From Amphritea sp. 1_MG-2023 (GTDB taxonomy: Bacteria; Pseudomonadota; Gammaproteobacteria; Pseudomonadales; Balneatricaceae): 64,000 bases of DNA. The DNA lies in assembly GCF_030547545.1 (NCBI RefSeq), contig NZ_JAUOQE010000022.1:1-64000 (forward strand). Direction: 5' to 3'. Shown in pieces: positions 63,710 through 64,000 of the stretch. Position 1 is the first letter of the stretch; each line of letters begins with the position of its first letter. A program made the translations under genes and the position numbers. Below the pieces are notes generated by a model that was given only the letters and a program-made list of their open reading frames with translations, ran no database searches and had not been told where the DNA came from.

Positions 63710-64000
63710 TTAATTGATATCGATAGCACGCGGCTTCATCGCTTCAGGGATTTCCTGAATCAAATCGATATGCAGTAAGCCGTTTTCCATGGAAGCGTTA
63801 ATCACTTGAACATGATCGGCAAGTTGGAATTTGCGTTCGAATCCGCGGGCCGCTATGCCTTGATGGAGATACTGGCGTTCGGTTTCATCGGCTTTCTTAT
63901 TGCCAGTAACGCTCAATACGCCGTGTTCGGTATTAATAGTGACTTCGGATTTATCAAATCCAGCGATGGCCATGGTGATACGGTAAGCGTGTTCGCTAAG
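63710..64000 (-). CDS. ibpA: Small heat-shock protein IbpA-type (3' part)
   Basis: The frame runs off the right edge, so the N-terminus is missing; an internal Met at 63973 is not the start. The visible 96 residues read LSEHAYRITMAIAGFDKSEV, then GNKKADETERQYLHQGIAARGFERKFQLADHVQV and the alpha-crystallin end GLLHIDLIQEIPEAMKPRAIDIN. This is the IbpA/IbpB family, an ATP-independent chaperone that binds unfolding proteins. Expression normally depends on sigma-32 and a thermometer RNA; those sites lie outside the window. Confidence 0.9.
   Translation of the reverse strand, partial: LSEHAYRITMAIAGFDKSEVTINTEHGVLSVTGNKKADETERQYLHQGIAARGFERKFQLADHVQVINASMENGLLHIDLIQEIPEAMKPRAIDIN

Overview
The window is chromosomal DNA from a gammaproteobacterium, most likely a marine Oceanospirillales-type organism (inference). 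The gene order truA-trpF-trpB-trpA-accD-folC-dedD-cvpA-purF-metZ, the fimV/asd/leuBDC neighbourhood and the folE-smr-prmB-aroC block are Pseudomonas-like. Class III PHA synthase (phaEC), choline-sulfate use, HpaR, ThrH and RhlE fit a marine heterotroph. I saw no rRNA, tRNA, CRISPR array or prophage.

The left part (1-18 kb) is a patchwork of single genes: DUF5610 and DUF2892 proteins, UspE, an isochorismatase-like hydrolase, a PaaY/CaiE-like protein, a TetR-dehydrogenase pair, ThrH, RsuA, a short Rho paralogue, TrpS, a GFA protein, RhlE, HpaR, an EamA transporter and RlmF. It holds seven of the eight copies of one IS5-type miniature inverted-repeat element (MITE); the eighth lies at 37.1 kb and none was seen from 38 to 64 kb. 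Between copies 4 and 5 (9.6-12.0 kb) is an AT-rich accessory segment with a trpS gene, preceded by a Trp-Trp leader peptide and hairpins, and a group II intron fragment.

The middle (18-42 kb) holds a CBS protein, ornithine decarboxylase, a GGDEF protein with a ruined active site but an intact I-site, HisC, two tandem hairpin repeats, a DUF3360 permease, folE-smr | prmB-aroC, speE, an MFS transporter, DUF6489-phaR, a choline/choline-sulfate locus (choX, betC, divergent LysR), a ribbon-helix-helix protein, a DJ-1/PfpI protein, speD and phaEC. The decarboxylase, speE and speD together give a complete ornithine-to-spermidine route.

The right part (42-64 kb) is dense housekeeping: leuCDB with a divergent LysR gene, asd, fimV, the truA-to-metZ block, a DusC-type tRNA dihydrouridine synthase, the uncharacterised AmmeMemoRadiSam trio (amrS divergent from amrB-amrA) and the 3' part of an ibpA-type small heat-shock gene running off the right edge.

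The points I would look at first are the Trp attenuator-like leader of trpS, the Rho paralogue lacking the RNA-binding domain, the tandem covarying hairpins near 22.6 kb, the MITE family with insertions exactly on stop codons, the inactive GGDEF receptor candidate, and the AmmeMemoRadiSam genes.
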